Of a stretch of 64,000 nucleotides of DNA, positions 41,901-55,032 are shown piece after piece. This DNA is from Linyphia triangularis. Taxonomy: Eukaryota; Arthropoda; Arachnida; Araneae; Linyphiidae. The stretch spans positions 49,114,059 to 49,178,058 of the forward strand of contig OZ021732.1 of the NCBI GenBank assembly GCA_963978545.1, written 5' to 3'. Positions within the stretch are counted from its first letter, which is position 1; the number at the start of each line of letters is the position of its first letter. The notes beneath the pieces are model-generated. The model ran no database searches and was not told the origin of the DNA. It saw only the letters and a list, made by a program, of their open reading frames with translations. A program made the position numbers and the translations under genes.

Positions 41901-44900
41901 AATTTTACAGAGAAGGAACAATACATAACGACTACAATCCTGCTGTTATTTCTAGTCGTATCAGGGAGATTTTAAAATAATTCTGGTTCTTGTATCTGGC
42001 AGTTCTTGAGATATTTTACGGGAAACTGGACATTAGAATATTCCACATTTCGGATGTTTTACCCCTTTCCAACCCCCTAAAAGATAGCGAATCAAAATTT
42101 TGATAGCTTAACTTACGACTTAACTAACTTAGACTATGTAAAGCATTGATGACAAACATTTTTGTCCTGTTTTTATTGGAGGTAATACTAGAGGATATTC
42201 TATGAAATGGAACTTTCAACCTCCTTTTCAACTACTTGAAATTGGCTAATGAGGAATGGACCAACTTATTTTTTTTAAGTTTGTCTATGTTGATATGTGC
42301 ATCAAATTTCAGAGTAAGAGAGACACTGTGGTTTTTTATTTATATATAGAAATTAATTGTTTTTAAATCCTTTATATTAACTTCGATTTTGTGTGAAGAT
42401 TGGTTGTGTATGTCGATGGCGAGTTAATCTGCTAATACCTAGTTAACCTCCCTGCCATCATTCAATCAGGTTGAAACTTGGCAGATAGATTCGATGACAA
42501 TGCATTCTCTCAAATTCTGGGATTGTCACTAAAAGGTTGCTTTTACGGAATACTAATAAACCAACTTGCCGTCATTCAATTGTACTAAAATAGTATTAAC
42601 CGTTAACAATTTAATTATTTATTTAACCAACCATTAAAACACTTTCCTGTTGCCAAATTTTTTTTAATCAATAAATAATGAATTTTTTAAAATTATAACA
42701 AGTATTTGGATGTGACTGCACAAATTCATGTTCATTTTAATAAATAAATTTTGAAACATAGTTTGCCGTGCATTTTGCTGATAGAAATGTTTTTGATATA
42801 TTAAATTTTTTTTTAACACAAAGCACACACTGTTTACAGAATCGGCTCTATGTTAATGAATATAAAAATTGGCAATAAATATTAGGGTGGTTAAAAAAAA
42901 TTTAATTCATTTTTAAAACGCATGATTGGAAAAAAGTTGTTACATATCTTAATAAGAAAACTGTAAAAAAAAAATTGAAAAACTAAAATATCTTCCAATC
43001 GCGCATTCACCTCAAAGTTTAAAGAAAATACAAATAAAAACTATTTTCCTTAAAAAATTTTAAAATTCTAAATCTTATATATTTGAAAGGCATATGTTTG
43101 CAATGTGTATTGAAAGGGTAGAATAACACAGGAAAGCACTATTTAATGCATTTTTAAAACATATATTAATAATTAAAAATAGTCTAAACTAAAAAATTTT
43201 GTAAAAAACTATGATTTTTCTGTAAAATAGGTACTAATGTTATTTCTTAAATTTAAAAAAAAAAAAATAATAATAATTCTTTTATTCATTTGGTTTACTT
43301 TCTTTTCAAGATCTCCATCCCAGTGACGCGCTTTGAAGGAAATTTTTGTAGAAAAGTCAGGCATTATGGATCTTTAATAAAAAAAAAGTGTTGTCCTAAC
43401 TTCTTTGGCGTCAGCGCCACACACTTTTTATCTTCTTTCTCTACACAAGCGTTCCACAGCTTGTGAGTGGTAAGGAAACAAGTCTGATTTCAGTGGTCCC
43501 TACTAGCACCCCTTTTGCCAGACATAGACCAATCCCGATATTGAATGTTTTGAATCGGTCGTTGAAAACAATATTGGCCAATCTCGCCCAATTCTGGATA
43601 AAATATGGAAGACGTTTTGAAATGTTGATGCACAGTTTTAAAATTGGGATATTGTATTTATGAGAAACAAAACTATTTGGCTGATTTACATGTTTATTTT
43701 TTAAAAATCATTTATTTTGGAACTATGCTAGGCTAGAATTTACCAATCTTCCGTCTCCCCTGTTTCTTGCAATACAGCTGTGCTACCTCGGATGCGCCAG
43801 TTTTTACTAACAAATGTTCGTTTGTTACTTTCCAGTCCAATTACAAGCATTTCAACTAATTATATCCACGTAATCAGTGGCAATAAAGTTAAGTTGGTTG
43901 ACTTGAAATGCCTGATTGTCTTTCTCTAGAAAAGTTATCGAGATTTCATAACATGACGACCCAGTTTTGGGTAAGGGAAGGAAGCATTTCGTTCAGTAAC
44001 TAAGTTTAAAACTTCCAGTAAATATTTAGGGATGTATCGAAACAATCAAATTACCTCATATATGATCTTAAGTCCTTCAGAAAATTAACTTTTTTTTAAT
44101 GCAAAAATATCAAAATATAACTGATCTGTGCTCAATACTTTAATATCAACTATAAGAATTAAACATTCAACACGTAAAAAATCAGTTAGGGGAAATTTTT
44201 CACAGTTCTTCAATTTTTAATGTATGTTCCCACTGAAAAATGTTGGTCCTGTTATAGTACTATCTACATGTTTAAATAGGCATCTGAATGGTAATTCATT
44301 GAAGTATTAGAGGCATATATAACATTGTATTGGTCACCCAACGTGCAATTTGATCTGTCAGATTATTTCAGCCGTTATTAGTGTCAGTCCCAATCACAGC
44401 CATGTGCGCTGTGATCCAATGAATGAGCAAGTAAGTTTATGAGATTCAAAGGAAGAAAAGGCACCACGAGAAAGGCCACCCTGATCGAAACCTGCCAAAA
44501 CACAGTTTTTATCAATGTTTCAAAGGTTATGCACGAGCGATTAATATTAAATAATTACTAATCTGATTTTTTCCAAATTCTGTCTACTTCATTCTACACA
44601 ACACAAACTAATGTGCCTCGATAATTTAGTGAATGGTGTACTCTACAAATTGATGGAAAAAAGGTATTTTTTGTATTTATTCCAAACTTTAAAGTAAATG
44701 CTTGAAGTAAATAAAACAATTTTAACAAAAATATGTAAGAAATTACATTAGTATCCATTTTATAGAAAAAAATCAAATTTTTAGCAAGAAAATGTATTTT
44801 TGAATATTTTAAATTATTAATATACATTTTAAAAATGCATATAATAGTGTTTTCCTGTGTTAGAACACCTTTTTACTATACATTGCAAACTATTGCCTTT

Positions 44901-47900
44901 CAAATATATCATGTTTAGAAATTTAAAAAAATTTAGGAAAAATAGTTATTTTTTGTATTTTTTCCAAACTTTGAGGTGAATGCGCGATCAGAATATATAT
45001 ATATATATATTATTTTTTTTCAAAATTTTTTTACAGTTTTTCTCATTAAGATATGTAAAAACTTTTTTTACCTCATGCGTTTCAAAGAAAAAAAAAAAAA
45101 AAAATAATAATTCTTGAACCCCCCATTCATATAAATTATTTATATTAAAAACTTTGCTTTTTTTTTAGGTTACATTATTTACTTACTAATCACATAATAA
45201 TTTTTTTTTTCAGTACTCTTGGGTTGTGAAACAAGAAATAAGTATGATATCAAAAATAGCATGGGACAGATTATTTATACAGCCAAAGAAGGTAATTTCC
45301 TACTATTTTTGTATCCAAAAATACAATTTTTATTGCCCTTGAGAAAAAAAAAAATTTAATTTTAAAAGTTGGTTGAAGTTTTAGTTTGTGAAAATATATT
45401 TTGAGAGCCAAGTGAATTGTTCAACTTTTATTATTTAAAAATCATTAGTTTAAAATTAATAACCTCATAAAATATTGATATTAAAAGTGTTTTTATTTAA
45501 ATAAGTTTAAACTAATTTATATTTGAATCACTATTTCGTAATTGGAAATCCAAAATGCAAAATAGTATTTTTAAGTATTCCTTGATAGGATGTTTTGGAT
45601 TCGCCTTACTATAACTATTACTGATAAATTAGTATAAAAAGTATAGATGTGACTATTTGACTGCTGGTTGCCACCTATAAACATTTATACATTTTAATGC
45701 AATTTTATGCAGCACAATATTTCATTACCTAGAAAATTTCTAGGAAGTCCCTTTAGAAAATTAAAAAAATTAATTGCTCCTGACTTAGGGCACCAAAATT
45801 GGAGGATCGGCACCCCTTCCATTTTCTCCTTACTGCACAGATATCCGAAATTTTTATTTCTGTTTATTATTCATCCATTCATGGACAATTATGTGACTTA
45901 ACTTATTCTTCGTTGTTGTTCAAATAGAATCTTAAGAAATAAATTGAATATTTTCTATTTTTCTACAAACAAAAATTCACAAGAACATTTAAGTAGCCTT
46001 ATGAAAATAAAGAAAAAAGATACACAGACCATCATTTTACAAATATTTAAGACTTATTTTAATAGTATCCTTGAATTTAAAAATATAAATTGGCAAAATT
46101 TATAAAAAATATTGTTACCGAATAACCACTATCTAATTCGATATCTCTGTTTGGAGCCAAGATTTCAACATTCCATATTTACCACAAAAGCACTCTTCTG
46201 GTTGAATTTTTAAGCACTGCCATTTGATTTTGTATAATCCTACTAATCTTATCGAGACTTCCAAACCAATATACATGTCTTGTAAATTATAATTTTAGTT
46301 CAACTACTTGCAAATTAATCTCATTTTTCCATTTCCATTAGTTGAATAGTGTATTTTTTAAAATCCAAGTTTTGCACTACACTATGGATTTTTAAATTAA
46401 ACTAGAATATTTATATCTTGGATTTAACAAATAAGCTTTTTTTTTCCCTTCATTTACAAACTTCAGCATCTTCAGTCCAGACTAACCACTTTTTCATGTT
46501 TCTGTAGTTGTTAATTTAAACATTTTATGTGTGAATTTGAAAAAGCATTTTTGAATTTATAATTTTTCCAACTTATTATTTCAACACCTAATATTTTGAT
46601 TTTTCTTCTTTCAAATTTTGCTCATGCTCTTAATTCTAATAAAAATGATAAATTTAAAGGAATTTACTTTTCAAATCTAAAAAAAGAAAAAACTGAAAGT
46701 TTATTGTACTCTTAAAAATGAGTTATTTTGAAAGTATGATCTTTGCTTTGAGAATAGGTACCATATTTCTTTTCTCTTTAGATTCTGACTGTTGTACCAG
46801 AAACTGTATTGGTGCTCTGCGTCCCTTTGAAATGCGAATTAAAGATCACACTGGAAAGGAAATCATCAATCTTTATCGAGAGTTACGCTGTATTGGATGC
46901 TGTTGCCCATGTTGCTTGCAGGTCTGATCCTATCTATTTTATTTGTATTATAATGTACTTTCATTGCAGCTTTTGACATTGACATGTTTCAAAATATAAG
47001 TGATTTCTTAATTATATTCTAAAACAGAATTTGTTTCTATACTAGCAGTACCAGTCATTGATTAATTTCAGTTTTACATTAATTGTCAAAAATTTGGTGG
47101 TGCTCCACTTTTGTCTTGTATTTTATAATTTCTTATTGGCTTTTAATTACTTAAACTAAATTTTGTTGTAAATTTTATCCTTCTATTAATTTAACAGAAC
47201 TTTTTATTGCTAGTTTTAACTTGTGTTTCAAACTGTTCTGTTATTATTTCAAGTCAAGTATACACATGTTTTAGTTGATAAAAATACATTGATAATTATT
47301 AAGAAGAGCATATAACTTCTATTAATTAGTAGCTGTGTACCAAGCTGTACCTTGGAAAGTACTTCCTTTAAAAATAAAAAACACTCTGCGACTTGGCAGC
47401 AAAATAAATCTTTTGAACTTTTTTTTTTTTAAGAATTGATTGCTTTCTTTATTTTTTTTAGTTGAAAACCAATAAAAAGGAATTCCACAATAACAAGAAA
47501 TGACTTTTTCCATTAATAACTTTAAAATTAGTTAAATAATGTTCCCTCTGAGAATTGAATACACATTCATATGAATAGATCAATTTATTACCATGTACAC
47601 TAAAATGAAGTCTTGATAAATATACTAATTGCAGTACATTTCTTAGTGCTTCGTTATCTCAAATTTGAAAACGCTTCATGTATATTCGTCATCTGACATA
47701 GTTCAAAATATGAAGTGTGAATGTGTTTTTTGTTACAATGTGCATTAGCCACATCATGATTCTCATATAGTCACTATGCCAAAAAACTCTAAAACAACTA
47801 CACGATTCCCACGGTCATTAAAAGTGCTTAATATTTTTTTACTTGTTTTCAGGGCCTTGAAAATGCTTAGAAGTACTTAAAAGTCCTTGAAAATGCTTAG

Positions 47901-50900
47901 AGTGTCTTCAGAGTTCATCCTAGAAATGAAAAAGGGCAGGGTGCTATTTTCCAAAAAAAGGGCACTTTTATGGCAAATTGCAGAAATACGTGTTTTCTGC
48001 CACAATTTCAATATTGTTATACTTTTCTACCACAATAAATAATTTTCAATATTCTGAAGAAGAAAAAATTATAATGCAAAAATCCGTGAATCAAAAACTC
48101 GCTCAGAAACTTAAAAGATATCAAAATACTGATAAAATGCTTCAGTCCTAATTCTGCTGGAATGAGATTGAGAAAATTATTAAAATTAAAGTGCAATATA
48201 CACAGTAAAATTTTCATCAAATAGTAATTTTTATAAAATTATCAATTTTAAATACAGTAAAATTAAGATAAGAATGTTTTAGTATAATGAAATGTGTTAA
48301 GATAAGAACTTTTCACTCTTTCAAAATTTTCTAAATTTTGAATGAATCAACCTTAAACTTCATCTTTTAGTTTTGCTATTGTCAGATAGAGAATAGAGTT
48401 TCTCCAAATTTAACATTATTCATTGTGGGATATCACAAGGAGTATTCCGACTAAAGAACTTGGACTATGTCCTGAAATTTTTGCATTTTTTTATTTTCAA
48501 ACTCGGATCAAATTTAGCGTCAAAACGGCGATTTTTTTGCCATGCATGCCGCTATTATGTAAGCTATAATAGAAGTTTTATTTTTTTAAAAATCGGAAAT
48601 AATCTGGGATTTTGGTTGCATTCCTGTTATGTTTAATTTTAAATATGAAACGGATGTTTAGAAATTAATTGGTAACAGGCAAATTACCAAAAACACCCCC
48701 TAAATTTAACAGGAGGACATCGCAATTACGCGTGTCCAAACAAATATTCTTTTTAAATTCTTAGTGTAAACATTTGATAGTTATAAACCTTTAACTAAGT
48801 TATTCAAGTCTTTCAAATTCCTTTCTTCACTATTTTGAAGGAGGCATGGTAAAAATCCAGCGAAATACACTTAATCAAAACACGTACAAAATGGCCATCG
48901 GAGTTTACTAATGTGCACTTGGGAAATTGTAAGACGGCGCCCTACAATCCACCTACTAATGAAGCACGTTATATAGACATCTACTCAATGGTTTCAGTCC
49001 CTGATATATACGTTGCGCGTTTGAACATGAATGCGCATGCGCGACAGCCGATTTCAGTAGGGGTGATCCACATATTGCGTACTGTTGGGAGGGAAAAAAA
49101 CGAAAGTTTTTCGAATTCTTTCAGGATGAAATTTTTTCTGAAAAAGGGCAGGAAGGGCGCTATTTTTATAGAAAAAGGGCAGGAAGGGCGCTATTTTTAT
49201 AGAAAAAGGGCAGGCAGGGCGCACCGCCCCTCGAAAAATGCCTAGGATGAACTCTGGTGTCTTCGTCTATAGGTTCATAAGGTTCTTAAAATTCCTTAAC
49301 TTTTGCGGATGTTGTGTGCCTGACTGCAAAATTTATAAAAATGCAACTCAGACTTGCTATTTCCATGTGACCACCATTTATCCGCACCGTATCGGAATTC
49401 TCTAACATATTTGTATTGCGCATGCACCAATTTGTCTGTTTATGGGTTCATATTTGCCAATTTGGTAGGGTGGATTTCGAACAAAGGAGTCTGCCCTGCA
49501 CTGGGTTTTAAGCACTTTTTTGTGAGTTTGGTTGTTTTTTTTACCGCAGTGAGTGTTTTTTTCCCCCCTTTTTTTTTAGCAGAAGCAACTTACGAAAACT
49601 ATGTCTGGAAAATGCACATTTAATGTGGTTTGAAAGTGCATATGAAAAATGGATTACAATATCAACACAGTCTGTTCATAAGGCAAAATACAAATTGTGC
49701 ATTAAAGATTTTGATATTGATTATTGGCACTATTGGGAAGAGATTAGTGTTGCAATGTTGGAGTGATTTCTGATGGGAGGCAGTTCTTCTGATATACTGT
49801 AAAGAACACAATTTTAGATTTTAAGTAAGGAGATATTGATTAAATTTGTGTAAATGATTTCATGTGAAAATATTACACCTTTTAATTTTTCTCGAAAATA
49901 TTACATTTTTATCCTAAATGTATTGCACAGATTTTTTTTTTTTTTTTAACTTTTTGTTGGAAATTTTTTTTAAGAAGGTTTTGTTAAGTAATATTTTTTT
50001 GCAAACTAATTTAATTAGTTTGTGAAAATCTGTTTGTGTCATCCTAAATATGCTGTATTCTAGGAAGGAAGGGATATAATATTCAAACCCCTCCCGAAAT
50101 ATTTTTCATTGTTTTATTTGTTTAATTAAAAAGAAAATACAGTAATTGAGAAAAATTATATTCTATATGAGATCTACTCCTCCCATAAACTTTATATAAT
50201 TAGCATATTTCAATTAAAATATTATTTCAATAATTTTATTAATACTCAGGGTTCCCACGGTCTTGGAAAGTCCTTGAATTTTTTTTTTATGAAATTTAGT
50301 TCTTGAAAAAAGGATAAGGTTCTTGAATTTTTAATTGACCACTGGTAATCTCAGTTTTGTATTTTTATGTCTAAAGTATGTAATTTTGTGGTCCTTGAAT
50401 TTTCCTAAAAAGGTCCTTGAATATTCTTTAAAAAGGTTCCTAAAAGTCCTAGAATTTTTTTTCATAAGAGTGGAAATCCTAATTCTTCACATACATAATA
50501 TTGAAAATTTCTATAACTTTTTAGGTAAAATATATTTTAATAAAAAATTTATTTGCAGACATGATGCCTGAAAACAAATTTTCAAAGATCCTTAAAAACC
50601 ATTATTTAGGTCCTTAAAAGTCATTGATTTTCATTCTGTGATTTGAGCGGAAACAATGAACTAACAAGCTTCACTTATAAATGGTGTTCATTGCAATATT
50701 CCACCCGGTTCTGGAAACGATTCTGCCATTAAAAGATGCTCTTGTTTGCTTTTAGACTTATCTGAAATTCATGAAATGAAAATTCATGGAATTTATTTAC
50801 AAGAAATTTGTTTAATGGTTTTTTGTAAGGAAATCTTAATTTTTACTTTATCCTGTATTGAACAAATAAATAATATTTTCAGAAAATCGAAATTTTTTCA

Positions 50901-51760
50901 CCACCTGGAAATTTAGTTGGAAGAGTGAAAGAAGAGTGGAGTATCTGCAAACCCAAATATAGTGTTGAGAATGCAGAAGGAGATGCATTGTTTCAAATCA
51001 CTGGTCCAATCTGTACGGTGTCATGTTGTGCCGATGTTGACTTTCCAGTATGTACAGCTTTTCATTCTATATACTTCTTGAATCTAAATAACTTGTTAAA
51101 GATATAAATTGAATTTTACTAAAATAAATAGGGTAGTGTAGCTCCAAAAGTATTTAGTTAAAAAAAAAAACGTCGATTTATGCTTATTTTTTAATTAAGT
51201 ACTATCCTTCAATGATTATTAACTGATTCAGTCCAATCTGAAGATCATACTTTAAAAAAGTTGATTTTTTTCTCAAGATCTTAGCCTCAAATGGTGTTCG
51301 AATCGGCAAAATTACAAAGCAATGGTCAGGCCTTGTGAGGGAAGCATTCACTGATGCTGATCACTTTGGAATTACTTTTCCCATTGACTTGGATGTTACC
51401 ATGAAAGCTGTTTTACTAGGAGCTCTTTTCTTGATCGTAAGTAATTTTGTTGTATATTTTAAGAAAACGTTCTTCCTGACTTTACTGCTTTATGCTTATT
51501 TATATAAAATTGCTAACTTATTAAATAATTTTAAAATATGATTTTGTTTCCTTTTCAAATCAAAATAATATTATGGCTTTGAATATTATTTTATAAATAT
51601 TGATAAAGAAATTGAAAATGTTTTGTATCTATTAATACTTTAAAATATTAATTGGCCTTGAAAAATTCTTTGAAACTTCTTACATTTATCTTCTAGAATA
51701 TTATTCACCAGAATTTTATATCACTTTTAGGATTTCAATTATTTTGAAACGCAAAATTAA
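35969..51760 (+). CDS. Phospholipid scramblase family protein (7 coding exons)
   Basis: Exons: 35969-36143, 39987-40103, 45214-45291, 46782-46921, 50883-51047, 51278-51436, 51731-51760. All introns are GT-AG and phases fit, giving 287 residues. Order: a short Pro-rich cytosolic N-terminus with GYPPRPS (about residues 1-58), [18 protein letters not shown] start of the scramblase domain, [22 protein letters not shown], a CCCPCC cluster (163-168) like the palmitoylation site of mammalian PLSCR1, [17 protein letters not shown] at the place of the PLSCR1 nuclear-import motif, the Ca-binding-like [13 protein letters not shown] (251-263), and a hydrophobic C-terminal helix (about 267-283). Mammalian relatives are tail-anchored plasma-membrane proteins linked to Ca-dependent lipid scrambling (family knowledge). 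Start ATG context AAAAATGA is acceptable and no upstream in-frame coding is needed. All introns over 1 kb hold mobile DNA except intron 3, where I saw none. Orthology to one PLSCR member cannot be assigned. Confidence 0.96.
36973..36999 (+). repeat. (GT)n and poly-G tract
   Basis: A short GT repeat runs into a G-rich run of about 18 bases inside the 36770-39763 element. Confidence 0.9.
37005..37156 (+). repeat. Two copies of a 76-bp tandem repeat
   Basis: Unit starts at 37005 and 37081 (AAAACGACAACTTTAA) with only a few differences between copies. Internal to the 36770-39763 element. Confidence 0.9.
40620..41400. mobile_element. Degraded hAT-like repeat in scramblase intron 2
   Basis: Left portion 40650-40735 matches the repeat at 20428-20493 in inverse orientation (CCACTAACTTTTAGA). 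The right portion has GCGGGCCGCAAAAAAATCC and GGGCCAAAACCGGATCAC, phrasing seen at the ends of hAT-type repeats. Terminal repeats and target duplication are not resolvable. No coding capacity. Confidence 0.45.
42882..45130. repeat. 2.2-kb foldback with about 370-bp inverted arms
   Basis: The left arm (about 42882-43255) and right arm (about 44755-45130) are inverted copies, sharing ACATATCTTAAT, CGCGCATTCACCTCAAAGTTT, ATATTTGAAAGGCA, TTGCAATGT and AACACAGGAAA in order. The spacer of about 1.5 kb is non-coding. A TA run (44995-45010) is unique to the right arm. The right arm ends about 80 bases before exon 3 of the scramblase gene. The outer tips read TTAGGGTGGTT and roughly its complement. 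No clear target duplication. Confidence 0.8.
45292..46781 (+). other. Scramblase intron 3
   Basis: About 1.5 kb of AT-rich DNA with GT-AG borders. No exon or bounded repeat supported; a 64-codon frame at 45707-45901 lacks motifs. Confidence 0.5.
47800..49400 (+). mobile_element. Old CAGGGTTCCCACGG-type copy split by another element
   Basis: ACGATTCCCACGGTCATTAA at 47801 resembles the left end of 36770-39763, followed by repeated CCTTGAAAATGCTTAG words. Interrupted by the element at 47909-49256; similar words resume after it (GGTTCTTAAAATTCCTTAA). At about 49309-49370 the plus strand reads [20 protein letters not shown], which has the spacing of the first half of a THAP finger. The right boundary is not resolved. 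A THAP-bearing transposase is a possibility only. Confidence 0.45.
47909..49256. mobile_element. 1348-bp TIR element, CAGAGTTCATCC ends
   Basis: The ends CAGAGTTCATCCTAG and CTAGGATGAACTCTG are perfect complements. Flanked by GTGTCTT (47902-47908 and 49257-49263); an eighth base may be shared with the terminal C. Near the right end a unit with AAAAAGGGCAGGAAGGGCGC is repeated two to three times (49137-49225), and a related unit lies at the left end. The 110-codon frame at 48913-49245 is mainly this repeat. It lies in scramblase intron 4. Confidence 0.85.
50247..50481. mobile_element. 235-bp MITE related to the 3-kb intron 1 element
   Basis: The left 85 bases match 36770-36885 and the right 150 match about 39600-39763, including GGTCCTTGAATTTTCCTAAAAAGG. 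The left end is CAGGGTTCCCACGG; the right end has decayed to GTGGAAATCCTA. Flanks ATACT and ATTCT may be an eroded 5-base duplication. So it is an internal-deletion derivative in intron 4 of the same gene. Confidence 0.8.
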
Positions 51761-52632
51761 ACAAACTTGGAGAGCTGTTATCCCTATTGCTGCATATTTT
51801 CCCAACTTGTAGGTGATTGATTGCTCTACTATATTGATTGCTCTACTATATTGCCTCTATTTAATCCGCTTCACTCCACAAGATTATTTTGCTTTGATAG
51901 TGATATTTTTCTAGCTTTTGGTGCTTTCTTATATTTTATACTACAGTATATATTATTTTATGAGTAATATTTTCCATCCATTAGTATTTTTTACTATTTT
52001 TGATGCCAAATACAAAAGTGTTTTTTGTGATGCTGTGTGCCTTTATTGTGTGTGTTGATTGTATTAGTAAATAAGGCCAATTTTCTTACCTTAAAATTAT
52101 CTAGTTTTTTGCGTAGTTGTCTGTAGATTATTGCAAGTGGTTTCTTTGCATAATCATTTATATGGAATTTTTTTTCATTATTACGGAAATTGTACTTGTT
52201 AATGTCAGCCACATATTTTTGTATAGCAATTGATAATTTTGAGATTTGATTAATAAAGAGTTTAAATTTATGAAAAGTAAGCTTACTGAAATAATTCAAA
52301 GTGGATATTTTTAATCCATAGTGAAGTTCATAACAAGGCTTGTTTTTATGAAACATTTTTGTGTAATGCAGTATTTTCCATATTTGCCAAAACTTGTTTA
52401 AAAAAATCAATTGAATCATTTCACTAAACCATAAATATGCCAAAATTAAAGTTACATTTCTGAATGTCTATTTTTATAAGTCACATTCCTTTAAGTCATT
52501 TTTTAATGACATTTTTCATGTGAATAGTTGTTATAATTTAAAAAATAATATTGTAAATGTTGTTTTCAACTAAATAATAATGTTTGAAAAATTGTTCAAA
52601 TATTTTGAAGTCGTAATTTATATTTGTTAAGT

Positions 52633-52690
<58 letters not shown>

Positions 52691-53787
52691 CAAATTTAGA
52701 TATATGAAGGAATTAACTCTCGTTTAGATCTACCATTTTTAGAAAAATGTGTGTTGATATTAATTATTTTTTTATACAGTAAACTTAATAATCACAGTGT
52801 GCATACTAAACTCATTCATGATATACTGTTAATTAGCAGAAAATATTATTTATTTTTTGCAGGATTTTTTTTTTTTTTAATAAAGAACTCTCATTATGTT
52901 TAAGGTTTATACGCACATTAAATATAACACATTTTCGTTTCATAAATGTTATAGAAATTTTACTATTATTCATTTATTTTTATTGTTTTGGTTTTACCTT
53001 GTGTTTAATTTTCATAAAAGTTTTATTGTTTTTACAAGATTGGTGCTATATATCTACATGGTTTCTTTCTTGTTCTTTCATGGGATTTTTTTTTTTTTTG
53101 TATATATATATTTACTAATTTTGCATTCATGTGTTTATATTTATAACTACTCTGTAGGGCAAGTTTAACTGCACACTTTGCACTAGTTAAATGTTCCTCT
53201 ATATATCTTTATTTAACTATTCCTAATTGTGCATGTTTAACACCTAAAGTATTTAATGTCTAACTTGTGAGTATTAAATGAATATTTTACATTCTAACTA
53301 TTAGAACATGTCAATATTATACTAATTTCAGGAATATTTAACTGACAATCTATCTTTGGAAGTTTTTCTAAAATGATCTTGTTTTGTAAATTATTTCCAC
53401 AAAATGCTGTACCATCAGAATTTTTATGCATATATTTATATTTACTTTGTGCCATTTTATCTACAACTTAAAAGTATTTTGAAATTTGAAATTTTGTAAA
53501 ATTAAGGGTAGATTTTGCATTGGGTTTGTTCATGATTGACTATTAATTACATTTATTTCTTGTAAGAATGAACGGAATTTAAGTTTTGCAAAACAACTCA
53601 TTTCCAAACAATAATGCTTTGAGATATGTGTAATGTTGGCAATATACTGAATTTCTTCTATCTATAAAATACCTACAAACAATAGTTTAATATATAGGCC
53701 TAAAGTTCAAATGAAACTTTCTAACTTAAACATTTGAGATCTCAAGAAATCAAACATTATCTTATGGAGCTTTCATAAGCTTCAATT
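51761..53787 (+). other. Scramblase downstream region or long 3' UTR
   Basis: AT-rich with no gene. A nearly pure T run of about 55 bases lies at 52633-52685. The 149-codon minus frame at 51994-52443 is low-complexity and has no motif. Confidence 0.45.
52633..52685 (+). repeat. Long poly-T tract
   Basis: About 53 uninterrupted T bases. On the minus strand it is a poly-A, but I see no retroposed body beside it. Confidence 0.95.
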
Positions 53788-53792
53788 TGTTA

Positions 53793-54196
53793 CAGAGTTT
53801 CCATAGAACCCGGAAATAGGAAAATGTCAGGGAGCCTTCTGATTCTAGGAAATGTCATGGACATTTTTTAAATTTCACGAATAGCGGGGAAATTTGCTAT
53901 CACTGTTTTGAAAGTGCATTTCCCTATTCGTCCATAATTTGGTGCCATTTAACCAGGGAATTGTGACAGCAATTGTTAGAAGTTTTATGTTACAAAATAA
54001 TTTAAAATTTTCAGTCCCGCCAAAAGTATTTTTAAAAAGTTGGTATATTATCTCTCTAGCATACATATTCTACTTGATCAGGATGTGTACATATCTGGAA
54101 AAGTTCAAAAAAATTGATAAAGGTTTGCCGTAAAATCAGGGAATTTTTTAGAAATATATTAGGTAACTTTTTTTTTTTAACTTTGTGGTCACCCTG
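53793..54196. mobile_element. Possible 404-bp CAGAG...CCCTG element
   Basis: The left end CAGAGTTTCCATAG and right end GTGGTCACCCTG are weakly inverted. Flanks TGTTA and GGTTA could be an eroded 5-base duplication. The interior repeats GTCAGGGA and ATCAGGGAATTTT words like those near 55950-55985. Confidence 0.45.
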
Positions 54197-54930
54197 GGTT
54201 AGCTTGATGTGCTATTTTAGGATGAACTTATAAAGCTAGTCCTGACTTAGTAATGGTATCTGTATACATTAAAGGTTTATAAAAATATATATGATAAATG
54301 TTAAATAAAATTTACCTTGATAAGTTTTTCAAAAAGAAAAATATTTTAAATGAAAAGTGTCATAAAAAGAATTTTAAATTACAAAATAGCAAAAAATTAT
54401 ACAGATATTTTTCAAATTGAAAAAAAGTTAACTTACAAGTTTTAATATTTATTCTTACTTTACTTATGTAGTTTTTGGTGCTAAAAGTTTTTCTACTCAC
54501 TACATGGTTGTTAGAAATAAATTTCTACTTTATCAAATGTGGAAGAGTGCAGTATTGATTAGTTTTAAAAATATTTAACATAGTGTGTGTAGAAATTTAA
54601 TACAGTATAATAATTAGATAGCATAAAGTTGGTAATCTTGTCTCGCTTTTTTTTTTTTTTTTTTTTTAAATAAAAAGTTGATGCTGCTCAATTTCTTGTA
54701 TTATGCTGAATAATTTTTGTAGGGCTACAATTTTGAACTTGTATATTTAAATATGCTTCATATGATTTCAAATGTCTAGGTTAATGTTTAGAGATTAGAA
54801 TATATACATACTAAAATTTGGTAACCTGTGATAATCCTTTGCATTAAAACATTTAATATTGTTGTTGCAAGGATCGATTTTTCTCTTTGGACTTATGCAT
54901 TAGTGTGTGTGTGTGTGTGAGACGAACATC

Positions 54931-55010
54931 CATGCCTATCCAAGGATTCGAACTCGGTACCTTTGGCATGCAAGGCCAGTGCGATAATCCAGCCATCAGA
55001 TGGGCACCAA
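54931..55010 (-). mobile_element. tRNA-like SINE head
   Basis: On the minus strand GGATTATCGCACTGGCCTTG precedes GAGTTCGAATCC (box B-like, complement of 54943-54954) and then TAGGCATGG, the same order and join as in the SINE at 19968-20030 (TCCCGTGTAGGCATGG). Adjacent is a short (GT)n at 54903-54918. Acceptor-stem pairing is poor, so not a tRNA gene. Confidence 0.6.
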
Positions 55011-55032
55011 TCTATAGGCATCCATAAATGAG

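Noticed and set aside
48913..49245. 110-codon frame ending in a Lys/Gly/Arg repeat
   Set aside because: Its second half is a tandem repeat of a TIR element; no homology seen in the first half.
51994..52443. 149-codon minus-strand frame downstream of the scramblase gene
   Set aside because: Low-complexity Lys/Asn/Ile/Phe composition expected in AT-rich DNA and no recognisable domain.
54931..55010. tRNA-Ala-like gene with TGC anticodon on minus
   Set aside because: The acceptor stem does not pair and the sequence after box B matches the SINE.
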